Shown piece by piece: positions 6,603 through 7,926 of a stretch of 7,926 nt of DNA. Numbering within the stretch: the stretch's first letter is position 1; each line of letters begins with the position of its first letter. The notes under the pieces were generated by a model. That model did no database searches and was not told the DNA's origin. It worked only from the letters and a program-made list of their open reading frames with translations. A program made the translations under genes and the position numbers. Source of the DNA: an uncultured Granulosicoccaceae bacterium (GTDB lineage Bacteria; Pseudomonadota; Gammaproteobacteria; Granulosicoccales; Granulosicoccaceae); the NCBI GenBank assembly GCA_937951695.1, contig CALFBL010000117.1:1-7926 (forward strand), given 5' to 3'.

Positions 6603-7926
6603 CTACTCGACTAGGCACGCGCCTACTGATCTCATTGTTTCCAATCGTTCTGGTGGCATTTATAGTTGTCGGATTCGCCGTCTACTTTCACATCAAGAGC
6701 AGCGCGAGCGCATCTCTGGACGCACAGATGACACGGGCTCTGGAACAGACGGCGCGGGAGTGGCAGAACCTCATTGACACTCTGCAATCAAACGCGCAGC
6801 TATTTGCGTCATCGGATCTCATTGAGCGCTATGCCGTTACCGAGGATGAATCAGAACGCGTTGACTTATTACAACCGAGTTTGCTACGACAGTTTACTCG
6901 CTATCAACAAGCGTATCCTAATTACAGCGAGATTCGCTTCGTGCTACCGGATGGGGTTGAAGATACGCGCATCACCAGGGACTTCGTCCCCAATCTATCT
7001 GAGGACGAATCAGCGACTGAGTGGTTTCAGGGGTTACAACAAGACGCACTGGCCAATGGTGAAGCTGCAGTGATCGATTTCGCTTGGAATCCAGACACGG
7101 GCAGGCCCACCTTAATCGCAGGCCGAACAATCACTGTGTCAACAAATGGAATTCGCACGGCAGGTGTAAAAAGCCGAGTGGCAGGTTACCTCGTGGTATC
7201 GGCGGACATCAGCGGCTTTGCCGATGCGATCAGTTCGCAAAATGTGGGGCAGAGAGGTCAAATCGTACTCATGCATCGTGGCGGACGCACAGTCGGTACA
7301 GCGAGCAATACGCTAACCGAAACGCTCTCGCAAAGCCTTGTTCACCATAGAAATCAACATCCCGGGGCGAATCATCAGGTTGAAGACGATCACGGACACA
7401 CCGTGAATGTCAACAAGCACTCGATGGTGGAACGTCATCTGGATCTGCCAGCCGGTATGACGGCCCATGTGCTTATACCTGAGGCCGAGTTCACAGCGCT
7501 TCGCCGCACGTTCGCGCTGCAAATTGGGGGAATCGCACTAATCGCTCTGCTCATTTTTTCAACATTGGTTTACAACGTGTTACGCCAGTTGGTTGTCAAA
7601 CCGTTGCAACAGCTGGCATTAGCCGCAAGCCATTTGGGCGATGGTCAACAGGATATCGAGTTGGGCAATTGGCACAAAAACGAGATTGGCGATGTGGCAG
7701 AAGCCTTTAAGGAGATGCGTAGCAAGTTAGGGGCAACGATGCACGAGCTCACGACATCGCATGATCGCATAGCCGAATTGGCATACACCGATAGCCTGAC
7801 CGGATTACCCAACCGCCGCGCTATTGCGTCGCTGATCGATTATCATCTACAGCAAAGCGAACCCCAAAGCGATTCCGCTCTTCTGTACATCGACCTTGAT
7901 GGCTTCAAGCGCATCAACGATACATT
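6599..7926 (+). CDS. Membrane Cache-HAMP-GGDEF protein, MbaA-like (3' partial)
   Basis: The frame runs from the ATG at 6599, overlapping the previous stop as ATGA, to the window end: 442 complete residues. Order: transmembrane helix 1 (about 10-30), periplasmic region 31-307 with Cache-like wording (YSEIRFVLPDGVEDTR, 109-124), transmembrane helix 2 (308-327), HAMP linker (about 328-385, including VVKPLQQLA and NEIGDVAEAF), then the start of a GGDEF domain with AYTDSLTGLPNRRAI (395-409) and YIDLDGFKRIND (430-441), where Asp432 is the expected metal ligand. The GGDEF motif and any EAL domain lie beyond the window, so whether it makes or degrades c-di-GMP cannot be decided. The overlap implies translational coupling with the polyamine-binding protein, which in the NspS-MbaA model docks on the periplasmic domain and changes c-di-GMP output. 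Confidence 0.88.
   Translation, partial: MTTRLGTRLLISLFPIVLVAFIVVGFAVYFHIKSSASASLDAQMTRALEQTAREWQNLIDTLQSNAQLFASSDLIERYAVTEDESERVDLLQPSLLRQFTRYQQAYPNYSEIRFVLPDGVEDTRITRDFVPNLSEDESATEWFQGLQQDALANGEAAVIDFAWNPDTGRPTLIAGRTITVSTNGIRTAGVKSRVAGYLVVSADISGFADAISSQNVGQRGQIVLMHRGGRTVGTASNTLTETLSQSLVHHRNQHPGANHQVEDDHGHTVNVNKHSMVERHLDLPAGMTAHVLIPEAEFTALRRTFALQIGGIALIALLIFSTLVYNVLRQLVVKPLQQLALAASHLGDGQQDIELGNWHKNEIGDVAEAFKEMRSKLGATMHELTTSHDRIAELAYTDSLTGLPNRRAIASLIDYHLQQSEPQSDSALLYIDLDGFKRINDT

Noticed and set aside
6774..7350. + strand open frames of 99 and 88 codons in another frame
   Set aside because: They fall inside the periplasmic-domain coding part of the GGDEF protein, which reads without interruption in its own frame from 6599.
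1..7926. CRISPR array, tRNA, insertion sequence or phage genes
   Set aside because: No regularly spaced repeats, cloverleaf-like segments, transposase motifs or terminal repeats were seen by eye.

Overview
The window reads as a chromosomal segment of a Gram-negative bacterium. Two export signals, a periplasmic polyamine-type binding protein and an inner-membrane signalling protein support this. The best guess is a moderate-GC, probably marine proteobacterium (gammaproteobacterium most likely), but no marker gene fixes the taxonomy. Seven protein-coding genes are supported, the first and last cut by the window edges. I saw no tRNA, rRNA, CRISPR array or insertion sequence.

Left part (1-2856, + strand): a catabolic pair. 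A large flavoprotein of the Old Yellow Enzyme / 2,4-dienoyl-CoA reductase-like class, closest to dimethylglycine / N-methylproline demethylases, lies six bases upstream of a proline racemase superfamily protein. The pair points to breakdown of N-methylated amino acids such as proline betaine or hydroxyproline betaine, or related hydroxyprolines. The racemase-family protein is unusual: both catalytic cysteine positions are non-Cys (Ser and Thr).

Middle (2986-5022): a leftward membrane-anchored or secreted SGNH esterase resembling rhamnogalacturonan acetylesterases; a divergent exported MsrA methionine sulfoxide reductase; and a leftward small DUF1232 membrane protein converging on msrA. The msrA/DUF1232 gap contains a set of mutually exclusive hairpins. 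A noncoding stretch of about 440 bases (5023-5462) with two palindromes follows.

Right part (5463-7926, + strand): the most interesting unit. A PotD/NspS-like periplasmic polyamine-binding protein overlaps by four bases (ATGA) a membrane protein with TM - Cache-like periplasmic domain - TM - HAMP - GGDEF. The GGDEF protein runs off the window. No transporter genes are present beside the binding protein. The layout matches the NspS-MbaA polyamine-sensing, c-di-GMP signalling system of Vibrio cholerae, so the pair is probably a two-gene polyamine sensor controlling c-di-GMP.
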